NCBI RefSeq assembly: GCF_002263215.1
Contig: NZ_NLFK01000012.1
Span: 1 to 60,002, forward strand
Direction of reading: 5' to 3'
Length of the DNA stretch: 60,002 nucleotides
Source: Actinobacillus seminis
Lineage (GTDB): Bacteria; Pseudomonadota; Gammaproteobacteria; Enterobacterales; Pasteurellaceae
Part shown: one piece after another, positions 19,920 through 29,370 of the stretch
Layout: each line of letters begins with the position of its first letter
Position numbering within the stretch: the stretch's first letter is position 1
The notes under the pieces: model-generated
The model's database searches: none
Told to the model about the DNA's origin: nothing
What the model saw: only the letters and a program-made list of their open reading frames with translations
Program-made: the position numbers and the translations under genes

Positions 19920-21206
19920 ATGACTGCTAAAGTTCTAGAGAAAAAATTTGTTGTACCTTTTGTGTTAATTACAAGTTTATTCGCATTGTGGGGTTTTGCG
20001 AATGATATTACTAATCCGATGGTGGCGGTTTTCCAAACCGTAATGGAAATTCCGGCATCAGAGGCGGCGTTAGTTCAATTTGCGTTCTATGGTGGTTATG
20101 GGACAATGGCAATTCCGGCGGCGTTATTTGTTAGTCGTTATAGCTATAAAGCCGGTGTTTTATTAGGGCTTTCCTTGTATGCGGTCGGTGCATTTTTGTT
20201 TTACCCGGCGGCATTATATGAAGAATTTACCTACTTTTTACTTTCTTTGTATATTTTAACCTTTGGTTTAGCCTTTTTGGAAACGACAGCGAATCCCTAT
20301 ATTCTTTCCATGGGAGATCCGCAAACTGCGACACGTCGTTTGAATTTAGCACAGTCTTTTAACCCGCTTGGATCAATAACAGGGATGTTTGTTGCCTCAC
20401 AAGTGGTCTTAACCAGCTTGGATTCCGATAAACGTGATGCTGCCGGTAATTTGATTTTTACTACCTTATCCGAAGCGGAAAAAGTAGTAGTGCGGACGCA
20501 TGATTTAGAGATTATCCGCAATCCGTATCTTGCGGTTGGTGTCGTAGTCTTGTTGGTCATGCTGATTATCGGCTTGTATAAAATGCCGAAGACCAAAGTG
20601 GAAGAAGGTGCGGCAATTTCCTTTAAAGACTCTTTCGCTCGGTTGTCTGCCAATAGTAAATATCGCGAAGGCGTGATTGCACAGGTATTTTATGTTGGTG
20701 TGCAAATTATGTGTTGGACCTTTATTATTCAATATGCAGAAAGATTAGGTTTCACCAAAGCAGAAGCACAAAACTATAATATCATCGCTATGGCAATCTT
20801 TATTACCAGCCGCTTTATTAGCACCAGTATCATGAAATATTTAAAAGCGGAATTGATGTTGTATCTCTTTGCGCTGGGCGGTTTCTTCAGCATCTTGGGT
20901 GTGATGTTTATTGATGGCGTATGGGGTTTATACTGCTTGATTTTAACCTCCGGTTTTATGTCCTTAATGTTCCCAACGATTTACGGTATTGCTTTATATG
21001 GATTAAAAGAAGAATCCACATTAGGTGCTGCCGGTTTGGTGATGGCGATTGTGGGCGGTGCGTTAATGCCGCCATTACAAGGGATCATCATCGACCAAGG
21101 CGAAGTAATGGGAATGCCGGCGGTTAACTTCTCATTTATCCTCCCGTTAATCTGTTTCGTAGTTATCGCGATTTATGGTTACAGAGCGTGGAAAGTGTTG
21201 AAATAA
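19920..21206 (+). CDS. fucP: L-fucose:H+ symporter
   Basis: Major facilitator superfamily permease, 428 residues, 12 predicted membrane segments. FucP family motifs: LWGFANDITNPMV near residue 24, GLAFLETTANPYI near 120 and LNLAQSFNPLGSITG near 144. Last gene of the operon; an uptake-sequence hairpin follows at 21346-21376. No fucO (lactaldehyde reductase) is present. Confidence 0.97.
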   Translation: MTAKVLEKKFVVPFVLITSLFALWGFANDITNPMVAVFQTVMEIPASEAALVQFAFYGGYGTMAIPAALFVSRYSYKAGVLLGLSLYAVGAFLFYPAALYEEFTYFLLSLYILTFGLAFLETTANPYILSMGDPQTATRRLNLAQSFNPLGSITGMFVASQVVLTSLDSDKRDAAGNLIFTTLSEAEKVVVRTHDLEIIRNPYLAVGVVVLLVMLIIGLYKMPKTKVEEGAAISFKDSFARLSANSKYREGVIAQVFYVGVQIMCWTFIIQYAERLGFTKAEAQNYNIIAMAIFITSRFISTSIMKYLKAELMLYLFALGGFFSILGVMFIDGVWGLYCLILTSGFMSLMFPTIYGIALYGLKEESTLGAAGLVMAIVGGALMPPLQGIIIDQGEVMGMPAVNFSFILPLICFVVIAIYGYRAWKVLK

Positions 21207-21345
21207 TGGGTTAGAACGAGGCTAATTCGGATAACCGGATTACAATACATCACACGGAGCGGCAATCCGAGAGAATGTAGGGCGGAATTGATTTTACAAG
21301 TCTATAAAAACGCCTTTTAATTTGATTAAAACACGCTAAAAATTG

Positions 21346-21376
21346 ACCGCACTTTGAGATAGATACGAAGTGCGGT
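21346..21376 (+). terminator. Uptake-sequence hairpin after fucP
   Basis: ACCGCACTT and AAGTGCGGT form a perfect 9-bp stem with a 13-base loop, followed by TTATTATT. A likely terminator for the fuc operon, about 140 bases after the stop. Confidence 0.55.
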
Positions 21377-21401
21377 TTATTATTAAATGTATTTTACGCT
21401 T

Positions 21402-22121
21402 GGGGCTGTTCTAGATAACTAGCTTAAGATTCCCTTAACCAATTGTTTTAAAAATAAAACTTGAGATTTTAAGTCACTGTAATTAAAACGCCATTCGCAT
21501 TCTTTCAAATACAGCTCAAAATGGGCTTTAGGAATGCCGTTAAATTTACGCAAATGGCGTTTTTGCTTGGCTCCAAAAATTCTCTATCCCGTTAATGTGA
21601 TTTTGATTTTCGGCGAAGTAAGTACTGTGGTTGATGCGAAAATGATTAAATTCACTCACATCAAGCACATCATAGCTTCGATAAAAATCGGTGTAAACAA
21701 TGCTGTCCGGTTTCACCTTTTCCCGAATAATCGGCAAAAGTGTGGCAGATTGCGTGTTCGGAATGACAACGGTATAAACCTTGCCGTCACGCTTTAAAAG
21801 CCCGAATACAGCAGTTTTACCGGCTGCACCACGACCTCGTTTACCTTTGCGGGTTCCGCCGAAATAGCTTTCGTCCGCTTCAATTTCGCCCTCAAACATT
21901 TCCAGATGAGGGCTATGTTGATAGATGAGCAATCGCAAACGGTGAAAGTAATAGGCTGCGGTGCTTTTGTTTACATTTACTAACTCGGCGGCTGTTCGAG
22001 CAGTTACACCTGCCACAAACAGTTCTATGAGTTTATGTTGTTTGTACTGACTTAGACGACTTTTTTTCATTGGGTTATCTTAACCTAAATGGGGGTTTTA
22101 GTCGTTATCTAGGACAGCCCC
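21402..22121 (-). mobile_element. IS1016-like insertion sequence (IS1595 family), 720 bp
   Basis: Bounded by 18-bp terminal inverted repeats, GGGGCTGTTCTAGATAAC at 21402-21419 and its complement at 22104-22121, with one mismatch. It holds one transposase gene on the minus strand. Length and ends fit IS1016 of Haemophilus. The flanking 8-mers TTACGCTT and AATTTTTT do not match, so no target duplication is seen. Confidence 0.9.
21419..22070 (-). pseudogene. IS1016-like transposase, frameshifted
   Basis: DDE-type IS1595-family transposase. Intact parts: N-terminal helix-turn-helix (LFVAGVTARTAAELVNVNK), EADESYFGG with the first catalytic Asp, KGKRGRGAAGK, and GIENFWSQAK with the acidic residue of the triad. 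The written frame ends AKTPFA at 21546. Skipping one A in the preceding A5 run gives AKQKRHLRKFNG... onward to LKECEWRFNY and a stop at 21419, making 217 codons. The copy is probably inactive. Confidence 0.88.
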
Positions 22122-22189
22122 AATTTTTTTCATATAATATGTACTGTGTTTAATGTTATTCTAATGACGCAATCAAAGAGGTAGTTAAA

Positions 22190-22861
22190 ATGCAAGCAAA
22201 AGAAATCGCTAAATTTATTGATCATACGGCACTAAGTGCGGAAAAAAATGAACAAGATATTATAAAGTTGTGTGATGAAGCTATCGAAAATGGTTTTTTT
22301 TCCGTGTGTATTAATTCCGGTTATATTCCTTTAGCAAAAGAAAAATTGCAGGGAGCGAATGTGAAAATTTGCACGGTGGTGGGTTTCCCGCTTGGGGCAA
22401 ATCTCAGTTCGGTGAAAGCCTTTGAAACGCAAGAAGCAATTCGGGCAGGTGCTGATGAAATTGATATGGTGATCAATATTGGTTGGATTAAATCGCAAAG
22501 ATGGCAAGCGGTAAAAGCGGATATTCAAGCGGTTTTACAGGCTTGCAACGGCATTCCGTTGAAGGTGATTTTGGAGACGTGTTTGTTGACGAAAGAAGAA
22601 ATTGTTCAGGCATGTGAAATTTGTAAAGCGTTGAATGTGGCGTTTGTGAAGACATCGACCGGGTTTAATAAAGGCGGTGCAACTGTTGAGGATGTGACAT
22701 TGATGAAACAAGTTGTGGGTGAGGTTGGTGTGAAAGCCTCGGGAGGTGTACGTGATACGCAAACCGCACTAGCCATGATGGGGGCCGGTGCGACTCGAAT
22801 CGGTACCAGTGTCGGCATTGCTATTATTAAAGGTTTAAGCGATACTGGCACTACCTATTAA
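22190..22861 (+). CDS. deoC: Deoxyribose-phosphate aldolase
   Basis: Cleaves 2-deoxy-D-ribose 5-phosphate to glyceraldehyde 3-phosphate and acetaldehyde in deoxynucleoside catabolism. 223 residues of the short DeoC type. The Schiff-base lysine is Lys154 in FVKTSTGF; also IDHTAL at the N-terminus and VKASGGVRD. Start follows AGAGGTAG. The IS element ends 68 bases upstream, so its promoter is near the IS end. Confidence 0.97.
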   Translation: MQAKEIAKFIDHTALSAEKNEQDIIKLCDEAIENGFFSVCINSGYIPLAKEKLQGANVKICTVVGFPLGANLSSVKAFETQEAIRAGADEIDMVINIGWIKSQRWQAVKADIQAVLQACNGIPLKVILETCLLTKEEIVQACEICKALNVAFVKTSTGFNKGGATVEDVTLMKQVVGEVGVKASGGVRDTQTALAMMGAGATRIGTSVGIAIIKGLSDTGTTY

Positions 22862-22881
22862 TTATTATTGAGCCTGTAGTA

Positions 22882-23623
22882 ATGGAAAAAGTTAACCCAC
22901 GAATTAAGAAACTGGAATTTCTTTTAAAGCAAATGGGAAAAATTCATTTGCGCGATGCTGCTGAAATTCTAATGTATCGGAGATGACCATTCGTCGTGAT
23001 TTAAATGTTTATACAGGCTCAATTTCATTGCTCGGGGGATATATTATTAAAGAGCCCGGGCAAGATGAACATCATTATTTTATTCATCAGCACCAAACTA
23101 AAAATATTGCCGAAAAAATGTATATTGGTAAATTGGCGGCTGAATTGATAAAAGACGGTGATGTAGTGTTTTTTTATTGTGGCTCGACTATTCCCTATAT
23201 TGCTTCACAAATTGATTCTTCGATAAAATTCACCGCACTTTGTTGCTCGATTAATACATTTATGGTATTGCAAGAAAATTTGAATTGCGAATTGATATTG
23301 TGTGGGGGCGTTATTCACGAAACAATTCGGTATTTTCAGCGTTGGGTGCGAGTTTTGAACTTGGTTTGATTTGCCCGACCAAAGCCTTTATTTCTGCTGC
23401 GAGGGTTTCTTTAAAGAAAGGCGTGACCTGCTTTGATTTTGATGAGGCAAAAATTAAAGCCATAGTGATGGAAAAAAGCCAACAGAATATTCTCGTTTTC
23501 GATCATTCTAAACTGGAGCATATCCAACGCGCTTATATTGGAAAAATAGAACAATTTGATTTATTAATTTCTGATAAAGCAATTTCATCTTCACTGGATA
23601 AGTTACCGCCGATCATTTGTTAA
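22882..23623 (+). pseudogene. DeoR-family transcriptional regulator, two frameshifts
   Basis: Starts 20 bases after deoC. The first frame gives a DeoR-type start (KKLEFLLKQMGKIHLRDAAEIL) and stops within 35 codons. Adding one A in CTAATG (about 22971) restores LNVSEMTIRRDLNV, the recognition helix. A second one-base loss near 23322 (ACAATTC) is needed to reach NSVFSALGASFELGL and the C-terminus at 23623. With both corrections the gene is 248 codons, a normal DeoR length. It was probably the repressor of deoC and is now broken, unless both are sequence errors. Confidence 0.82.
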
Positions 23624-23626
23624 TGG

Positions 23627-24241
23627 CTAACCCCATTCCTTATGTACTGCATAATCCGCGCCTTTTGCCAACATTTTTAGTTGGAGAATGACGCGGTTTT
23701 TGAGGTGTTCGCGTTCTTTTTTGTCCATATCGAGGGCATGAGCGCCGGCGGTGAAGACCAAGGTGACGATACCTTCTGATTGAATGTAAGCGATATGTGG
23801 CGGGTAGTTATTTTTGCCGGCGATATATTCCGCCAGTTCGTCGATAAAATGTTTGATTTCCCGTGCTGCTGCAGTGCGGAAAGATTGGGATGTGCCGGAA
23901 CTTTCGCGTAATAGTAGGCGAAATACGTTCGGGCTGTTGGTGATAAATTCAAAAAAAGTTTCTACAGAAATAGCAATCACGCTGCCGCCATTGGCGATAC
24001 GTTTACGCGCTTGACGCATTAATTGACGCAGCATTAACCCGGCTTCGTCTACCATTTCTAAACCTAATTCGTCCATATCGCGGAAGTGTCGGTAAAATGA
24101 GGTTGGCGCAATACCGGCTTCGCGGGCAACTTCACGTAGGCTTAAATTTGAGAAACTTTTTTCCGCACTAAGTTGGTTAAACGCGGCATTTACCAAGGCG
24201 CGTCGGGTTTTTTCTTTTTGAATTGCACGAATGCCTGCCAT
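23627..24241 (-). CDS. fabR: TetR-family repressor of unsaturated fatty acid synthesis
   Basis: Represses fabA/fabB-type genes in response to acyl-thioester pools. 204 residues. The N-terminal TetR helix-turn-helix is [22 protein letters not shown] near residues 32-52, shown here by its core [14 protein letters not shown]. The C-terminal domain matches FabR rather than generic TetR. Downstream of oxyR on the same strand, 9 bases apart. Confidence 0.9.
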   Translation of the reverse strand: MAGIRAIQKEKTRRALVNAAFNQLSAEKSFSNLSLREVAREAGIAPTSFYRHFRDMDELGLEMVDEAGLMLRQLMRQARKRIANGGSVIAISVETFFEFITNSPNVFRLLLRESSGTSQSFRTAAAREIKHFIDELAEYIAGKNNYPPHIAYIQSEGIVTLVFTAGAHALDMDKKEREHLKNRVILQLKMLAKGADYAVHKEWG

Positions 24242-24250
24242 AGCATCTCC

Positions 24251-25150
24251 TTATTTGATTAAAATGGGTTGTATGACTTGGCTGATAGCATTTGCAATGC
24301 GCTCATAGCGGTTACGCAGCGGTGATCCGGGGCGGTAAATCAGCGTGATAGAGCGAGATGGTTCCGGCGATAAACAAGGAATATAGCGCACACCGGTACG
24401 ATTGCCTTCGCTTAACACAGCAAGTTCCGGCATTAAGGTCATGCCCGCATTGGCGGAGACCATATTGCGCAGCGTTTCCAAACTGGTGGCTTGAAAATGC
24501 GGATTTTCTTTGGCTCCGGCAGTAAAGCAGTAACCGAGGGCTTGATTGCGTAAACAATGCCCGTCATCTAACATTAACATCTCACAATCTTTGAGTTCTT
24601 CCATTTTAATGGATGTTTCATTTGCCCACGGATGATCCTCCGAAATAGCGAGCAGCATTTTTTCATCAAAAATAGGAACTTCAATAAATGCTTCGGTTTC
24701 GGCGACAGAAGCTAATATTGCACAATCCAATTGTCCAGTTTCCAGTTGTTCCAGCAATTGATGGGTTTGCGCTTCATATAAAAAGAGTTCAAGATCGGGA
24801 AAGGATTGTTTTAATACCGGTACAATGTAAGGCAATAAATAAGGTCCGACAGTTGGGATAACACCAATATGTAAAGGACCGGTCATTTCTTTACCCTGAT
24901 TGCTCGCCATTTCTTTTAATAGTTTTATTTCGCGTAAAACGGTTTTGGCTTGATTGACGAGCAATAAACCGGATTGGGTAAATAAAACCTTGCGGCTGGT
25001 GCGCTCCAGCAAAATAATGCCTAATTCATCTTCCAGTTTGCGGATTTGTCCGCTTAATGTAGGTTGGCTTACGTGGCAAGAGTCGGCGGCGCGGCGGAAA
25101 TGTTTATGTTCTGCGAGTGCGACAAGATATTCTAAGTCACGAATATTCAT
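24251..25150 (-). CDS. oxyR: Peroxide-sensing LysR-type regulator
   Basis: Hydrogen peroxide sensor and activator of antioxidant genes. 299 residues. The LysR helix-turn-helix lies near residues 17-40 (FRRAADSCHVSQPTLSGQI). The redox pair is Cys199 (DDGHCLRNQ) and Cys208 (LGYC), at the same spacing as in E. coli. Divergent from the peroxiredoxin gene, its probable target, with a 126-base shared region. Confidence 0.97.
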   Translation of the reverse strand: MNIRDLEYLVALAEHKHFRRAADSCHVSQPTLSGQIRKLEDELGIILLERTSRKVLFTQSGLLLVNQAKTVLREIKLLKEMASNQGKEMTGPLHIGVIPTVGPYLLPYIVPVLKQSFPDLELFLYEAQTHQLLEQLETGQLDCAILASVAETEAFIEVPIFDEKMLLAISEDHPWANETSIKMEELKDCEMLMLDDGHCLRNQALGYCFTAGAKENPHFQATSLETLRNMVSANAGMTLMPELAVLSEGNRTGVRYIPCLSPEPSRSITLIYRPGSPLRNRYERIANAISQVIQPILIK

Positions 25151-25276
25151 TTTTACCTCTTTATAGAATATAACAATTAAAAAGATAGGAATTAATTGGT
25201 TGTAACTATATCATAAAATAAACTATAATTCATCATGTCAGTAATAATTAACCCCCAAACTATAGGAGAATTTAGT

Positions 25277-26002
25277 ATGACAACAATGGAAGGAAAAAAA
25301 GTTCCTCAAGTGACATTTCATACACGCCAAGGCGATCAATGGGTAGATGTTACCAGTGCCGAATTATTTGATAACAAAACTGTTGTGGTTTTCTCTTTAC
25401 CGGGCGCGTTCACCCCAACTTGTTCTTCCACCCATTTACCACGCTATAACGAATTAGCTTGTGAATTCAAAGCTTTAGGTGTTGACGATATTGTTTGTAT
25501 TTCCGTAAATGATACGTTTGTAATGAATGCGTGGAAAGCGGATCAAGAATCTGAAAATATTACTGTTATTCCGGATGGTAACGGTGAATTTACTGAAGGT
25601 ATGGGTATGCTGGTAGGTAAAGAAGATTTAGGTTTCGGTAAACGTTCTTGGCGCTATTCTATGCTAGTGAAAAATGGTGTCGTAGAAAAAATGTTTATTG
25701 AGCCAAACGAGCCGGGCGATCCGTTCAAAGTATCCGATGCCGACACGATGATCAAATATTTAAAACCGGATTGGACTGCAAAACCGTCCGTTTCTATTAT
25801 CACCAAACCGGGCTGCCCGTTCTGTGCGAAAGCAAAAGGTTTGTTGAAAGTAAAAGGCTATGCCTTTGAAGAAATCGTATTGGGACGTGATGCCAGCACC
25901 ATTTCCGTGCGTGCGATTACCGGTAAAACCAGCGTGCCGCAAATCTTTATCGGCGGTCAATATATTGGCGGCAGTGAAGATTTGGAAAAATATCTTGCGT
26001 AA
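25277..26002 (+). CDS. Hybrid peroxiredoxin-glutaredoxin (PGdx)
   Basis: Glutathione-dependent peroxidase fusing a peroxiredoxin 5 domain (residues 1-165) to a glutaredoxin domain (172-241). Peroxidatic Cys49 sits in PGAFTPTCS; the glutaredoxin active site is Cys180-Pro-Phe-Cys183. 241 residues from ATG 25277, which has a TAGGAGAATTT site and equals the length I recall for the H. influenzae enzyme. Divergent from oxyR, so probably OxyR-activated by peroxide. Confidence 0.96.
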   Translation: MTTMEGKKVPQVTFHTRQGDQWVDVTSAELFDNKTVVVFSLPGAFTPTCSSTHLPRYNELACEFKALGVDDIVCISVNDTFVMNAWKADQESENITVIPDGNGEFTEGMGMLVGKEDLGFGKRSWRYSMLVKNGVVEKMFIEPNEPGDPFKVSDADTMIKYLKPDWTAKPSVSIITKPGCPFCAKAKGLLKVKGYAFEEIVLGRDASTISVRAITGKTSVPQIFIGGQYIGGSEDLEKYLA

Positions 26003-26026
26003 TGATTTTCGCTGGTATTAATATTG

Positions 26027-26048
26027 GGAGCCTTCAAGGCTCCTTTTT
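26027..26048 (+). terminator. Intrinsic terminator after PGdx
   Basis: GGAGCC-TTCAA-GGCTCC followed by T5. It separates this gene from convergent slyX. Confidence 0.85.
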
Positions 26049-26055
26049 ATGTGGA

Positions 26056-26277
26056 TCAATAATGGGGTGGTGGCGTTTCTTCCGCTTGCGAAGCGATATT
26101 TGAGGGTTGCATATCTTTCAATTTACTTGCCAAATAACGAATTTGCAGCTGCATTTTTTCGATAATAAGTTGTTGCTCCACCAGTGATTGATTGAGATCA
26201 TCCACATTTTTTTCTTGAAAAGCAACTTTCATCTCCAATTCAATGATTCGTTGTTCTAAAATTTGTTGAATTTCCAT
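26056..26277 (-). CDS. slyX: SlyX family protein
   Basis: 73-residue coiled-coil protein of unknown function. Heptad-rich sequence ([20 protein letters not shown]) and a proline/His C-terminus (EETPPPHY) as in SlyX. Divergent from fkpA, as in E. coli and Haemophilus. Confidence 0.93.
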   Translation of the reverse strand: MEIQQILEQRIIELEMKVAFQEKNVDDLNQSLVEQQLIIEKMQLQIRYLASKLKDMQPSNIASQAEETPPPHY

Positions 26278-26366
26278 AAATAATCCTTAAAAAAGGTTGT
26301 TAATTTGTAAAATACAATTTAACCTATTCCGGTCTATTACTCTGTCTATTATAAAGGATAAAAACA

Positions 26367-27107
26367 ATGTTAAAAATTCAAAAATTGTCAATAGTGGCAT
26401 TAGCGTTAAGTGCGGTCGTTTCTGGACAAGTTTTTGCAGCGGGAAATGATGGAAAACAGTTTGCGGAAGATGCCTCTTATGCGGTTGGTGTGTCTTTTGG
26501 GGCGTATTTGAAAAGCTCGTTAGATGCACAAAAAGACGTAATTAATTATGACAACGCAAAAGTGTTGGCGGGGGTTTCTGATGCTTTGGGCGGAAAAATT
26601 GACTTTAACGACAAAGCGCAAATGGAAAAATTAGAAGCGTCGTTAACCGCGGTGGATGCAAAAATTAAGGCAGCTGCCGAAGTGAAAATGGCGGAATTAA
26701 GTAAGAAAGTGAAAGCAGAAGGCGAAAAATTCCAATCGGATTTTGCGAAGAAAGAAGGGGTGAAAAAAACTGCTTCCGGTTTGTTTTACCGTATTGAAAA
26801 AATGGGCAGTGGCAAAGCAATTAAATCGACGGATTTAGTTAAAGTGCATTACACGGGTAAATTACCGGACGGTACAGTATTTGACAGTTCTGTAGAGCGC
26901 GGTCAACCGGCAGAATTTAAATTAGATCAAGTGGTTCCGGGGTGGACCGAAGGTCTGCAATTGGTCAAAAAAGGTGGTAAAATTGAATTAGTATTGCCTC
27001 CGCAATTGGCTTACGGTGAACAAGGTAGCGGTCCTATTCCGCCAAATGCTACCCTATATTTTGACGTTGAAGTATTAGATGCAACGCCTGAAAAAACAGC
27101 AAAATAA
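26367..27107 (+). CDS. fkpA: Periplasmic FKBP-type peptidyl-prolyl isomerase
   Basis: Folding catalyst and chaperone of the periplasm. 246 residues: signal peptide ending VFAA near residue 25, an N-terminal helical dimerisation domain (30-135), then the FKBP domain (VKVHYTGKLPDGTVFDSS, LQLVKKGGKIELVLPP, YGEQGSGPIPPNATL). An uptake sequence lies within the signal peptide codons (SAV). Standard length. Confidence 0.96.
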   Translation: MLKIQKLSIVALALSAVVSGQVFAAGNDGKQFAEDASYAVGVSFGAYLKSSLDAQKDVINYDNAKVLAGVSDALGGKIDFNDKAQMEKLEASLTAVDAKIKAAAEVKMAELSKKVKAEGEKFQSDFAKKEGVKKTASGLFYRIEKMGSGKAIKSTDLVKVHYTGKLPDGTVFDSSVERGQPAEFKLDQVVPGWTEGLQLVKKGGKIELVLPPQLAYGEQGSGPIPPNATLYFDVEVLDATPEKTAK

Positions 27108-27126
27108 GTAAAAATAACCAAAAAAT

Positions 27127-27149
27127 GACCGCACTTTTAAAGTGCGGTC
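27127..27149 (+). terminator. Uptake-sequence hairpin between fkpA and yheO
   Basis: GACCGCACTTT and AAAGTGCGGTC are exact inverted repeats separated by one base, forming a perfect stem 20 bases after fkpA, followed by GTTATT. A probable terminator or attenuator. Confidence 0.6.
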
Positions 27150-27177
27150 GTTATTCATAAAGAATTGAGGCGATAAA

Positions 27178-27849
27178 ATGTTAACAGATAAACGACCTTT
27201 CACAGAAGAAGATCGGACGATTTTGAATTCTTATGTGGCAGTGGTTGAAGGTGTCAGTGCCTTGATTGGTAATCATTGTGAAATTGTTTTGCATTCTTTG
27301 GAAGATTTAGAACGTTCGGCGATTTGTATTGCCAACGGACATAATACCCATCGTCAAGTGGGTTCGCCAATCACTGATTTTGCCTTAAAATCACTCCATA
27401 ACATGAAAACTGAAAGTGTCTCCAATCCTTATTTTACCCGAGCGAAAGGCAATGGATTGATGAAATCGGTGACTATCGCAATTCGCAACAAATCTCAGCG
27501 TATTATTGGCTTGTTGTGTATCAATATTAATTTAGACGTACCGGCATCGCAATTTTTGCAAGCCTTTATGCCAACACCGGAACAAGATGAAGCTTCGGCG
27601 GTGAATTTTGCAAGCTCGGTGGAAGAGTTGGTGACGCAAACCATTGAACAAACCGTAGAAGAAATTACCGCCGATCGCAATGTGGCAAATAACAATAAAA
27701 ATAAACAAATTGTTATCTCTTTGTTTGAAAAAGGAATTTTTGATATTAAAGATGCCATTAATTTGGTCGCTGACCGATTAAATATCTCTCGTCATACGGT
27801 GTATTTATATATCCGACAAATCAAGCAAGATCACGAAGAAATCAAATAA
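27178..27849 (+). CDS. yheO: YheO-like transcriptional regulator (PAS-type plus HTH)
   Basis: 223 residues. N-terminal PAS-like YheO domain (VVEGVSALIGNHCEIVLHS, GLLCININLD) and C-terminal helix-turn-helix (IKDAINLVADRLNISRHTVYLYIRQ, core LNISRHTVYLYIR). Members control diverse genes; DauR of Pseudomonas is one. Its place directly before tusDCB is conserved in enterobacteria and Haemophilus. The stop overlaps the tusD start. Confidence 0.92.
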   Translation: MLTDKRPFTEEDRTILNSYVAVVEGVSALIGNHCEIVLHSLEDLERSAICIANGHNTHRQVGSPITDFALKSLHNMKTESVSNPYFTRAKGNGLMKSVTIAIRNKSQRIIGLLCININLDVPASQFLQAFMPTPEQDEASAVNFASSVEELVTQTIEQTVEEITADRNVANNNKNKQIVISLFEKGIFDIKDAINLVADRLNISRHTVYLYIRQIKQDHEEIK

Positions 27850-28229
27850 TGCGTTACGTTTTAGCGGTAAAACAGGCGGTTTATGGCACGCAAGGGGCGT
27901 TTTTAGCCTATCAGTTGGCGCAAACCTTAATCCAAAGTGGACATGAAATTAGCCAAGTGTTCTTTTTTCAAAGCGGGGTGAGTAATGGCAATGGGTTTGT
28001 GCATCCTGCAAGTGATGAATTTCATTTGCAAAAAGCTTGGCAACAACTTGCGCAACAACACCATATTCCGCTGCATTTATGCATTGCGGCGGCGCAACGT
28101 CGTGGCGTGGTGGATGCGCCGTCTGCAGCAGATTTGCAGCAGCATAATTTGGCGCAGGGCTTTGTGTTGGCGGGGCTGGGCGAATTTAGTGCAGCAGTGT
28201 TGCAGGCGGATAGGGTGCTTACTTTATGA
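27849..28229 (+). CDS. tusD: Sulfur relay protein TusD
   Basis: Part of the TusBCD complex that takes persulfide sulfur from TusA and hands it to TusE for 2-thiouridine in tRNA. 126 residues, DsrE fold, with the active cysteine in LHLCIAAAQRRG (Cys78). Overlaps yheO by one base and tusC by four (ATGA), so tightly coupled. Confidence 0.95.
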   Translation: MRYVLAVKQAVYGTQGAFLAYQLAQTLIQSGHEISQVFFFQSGVSNGNGFVHPASDEFHLQKAWQQLAQQHHIPLHLCIAAAQRRGVVDAPSAADLQQHNLAQGFVLAGLGEFSAAVLQADRVLTL

Positions 28230-28588
28230 TAAAAATTGCCTTTGTTTTTCGCCATTCGCCTCATGGTAGTGCATTCGCTCGTGAAGGATTGGATGCGCTA
28301 TTAGCCGCAACAGCTTTTTGTGCGGAGGAGGAAATAGGTGTGTTTTTTGTAGATGACGGCGTATTAAATTTGGTAGCCGGGCAAAAACCGCAATTGATTT
28401 TGCAAAAGGATTTTATTCCGATGTTTAAACTATTGGATTTGTATGATATTGAACAGCGTTACGCTTGTAGTACCTCTTGGCGCCAATGGGGATTGGCGGC
28501 GCGGGAAACGGTGATTTCCGTTGAAAAAATTGACCGCACTTTATTGATGCAAAAACTGCAACAAGCGGAAAAAGTCCTGACCTTTTAA
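28226..28588 (+). CDS. tusC: Sulfur relay protein TusC
   Basis: Middle subunit of TusBCD, DsrF-like, 120 residues. It opens KIAFVFRHSPHGSAFAREGLDALL, seen here by its core RHSPHGS, and carries the expected FVDDGV. It overlaps tusD and lies 11 bases before tusB. Confidence 0.94.
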   Translation: MIKIAFVFRHSPHGSAFAREGLDALLAATAFCAEEEIGVFFVDDGVLNLVAGQKPQLILQKDFIPMFKLLDLYDIEQRYACSTSWRQWGLAARETVISVEKIDRTLLMQKLQQAEKVLTF

Positions 28589-28599
28589 CGGATATTCAT

Positions 28600-28878
28600 A
28601 TGCTTTATACGTTTTCACAAGCCGATTATTCCGAAGCGGAATTACAACGTTATTTAAGCGCTATCACTGCACAAGATGCGGTCGTATTTTGGCAAGATGG
28701 CGTATTATTACCCTTTAAGTACGCCGCATTATTGTCGCAACTTGATGCCGCTTGTTACGCGTTGGAAATAGATTTACAGGCAAGAAACTTGGTCTGTAAT
28801 ATGGAAAAAGTGCGGTCGATTTCTTTGCAGGATTTTGTCGCTTTATCCGAGCGCTATTTTCCGCAATTAGCGCTTTAA
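28600..28878 (+). CDS. tusB: Sulfur relay protein TusB
   Basis: Third subunit, DsrH family, 92 residues. Recognised by AVVFWQDGVLLPFKYAALL and position after tusC. In E. coli tusB is followed by rpsL-rpsG-fusA; here the gene order breaks and an adhesin scar follows. Confidence 0.92.
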   Translation: MLYTFSQADYSEAELQRYLSAITAQDAVVFWQDGVLLPFKYAALLSQLDAACYALEIDLQARNLVCNMEKVRSISLQDFVALSERYFPQLAL

Positions 28879-29228
28879 ATCACACAATACAGTTCTAGTA
28901 TAGTGAGTTTTAAAGTAGTTCATTTCTATTTATAAAAACGCCCTGTAAACCGAGGATCCGTTACGGGAAGTTTTCATTAAGGCTAATGCCAGTTCTTTTT
29001 TATATCAAAAAGAGAACGTATTTGGGCGAAATTATTTGATATTTCTACCATAATCCGCCTCTTTAAGCTGTCAACTATGATACCCAATTCCCCAGTGTTC
29101 TTGTGTAAATTTGTGTAAATATGATTGCAAAATGAGGGGAAGGGAAACGCTAAACTGCCGCTCCAACCCTTTCTCTTTAAAAAGGTAGAGGTAGTCGAAA
29201 GTCATTGCCCAAATATTAAGGATCATTT
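28879..29228. other. Intergenic stretch between tusB and the adhesin remnant
   Basis: No convincing open frame. The end (about 29125-29228) has promoter-like and ribosome-site-like sequence (TTGCAA...TAAACT; AAGGATCATTT) leading to the remnant start at 29229. Confidence 0.4.
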
Positions 29229-29270
29229 ATGAATAAAATATTTAAAATTATTTGGAATGTTTCAATCTAA
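29229..29270 (+). pseudogene. Orphan extended signal peptide region of a trimeric autotransporter
   Basis: ATG after AAGGATCATTT encodes MNKIFKIIWNVSI and then a stop. MNKIFKIIWN is the hallmark opening of type V autotransporter adhesins in this family. Nothing coding follows; two hairpins come next. This looks like the front and the tail of an adhesin locus with the body deleted. Confidence 0.75.
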
Positions 29271-29321
29271 AATTAGTAGGGTAAGAATATTGGTTTACAA
29301 GCCATCAAATACAAAACAACC

Positions 29322-29358
29322 CCACTATTTTTTATTGATGGTAAAAATAGTAGGGTTT
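29322..29358. terminator. Bidirectional stem-loop
   Basis: CCCCACTATTTTT and AAAAATAGTAGGG pair over 12 of 13 bases around a TATTGATGGT loop. It may end transcripts from either side: the former adhesin gene (+) or sdaA (-). Confidence 0.55.
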
Positions 29359-29370
29359 GTCGTTGGTTTG

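Noticed and set aside
21546..21560. Programmed frameshift making an active IS1016 transposase
   Set aside because: Joining the frames needs skipping a base (+1), whereas IS elements typically use -1 slippage, and IS1595 members encode one frame.
25151..25276. OxyR binding site between oxyR and the peroxiredoxin gene
   Set aside because: ATAG and CTAT quartets exist but their spacing does not fit the ATAG-N7-CTAT-N7-ATAG-N7-CTAT pattern, so no site is annotated.
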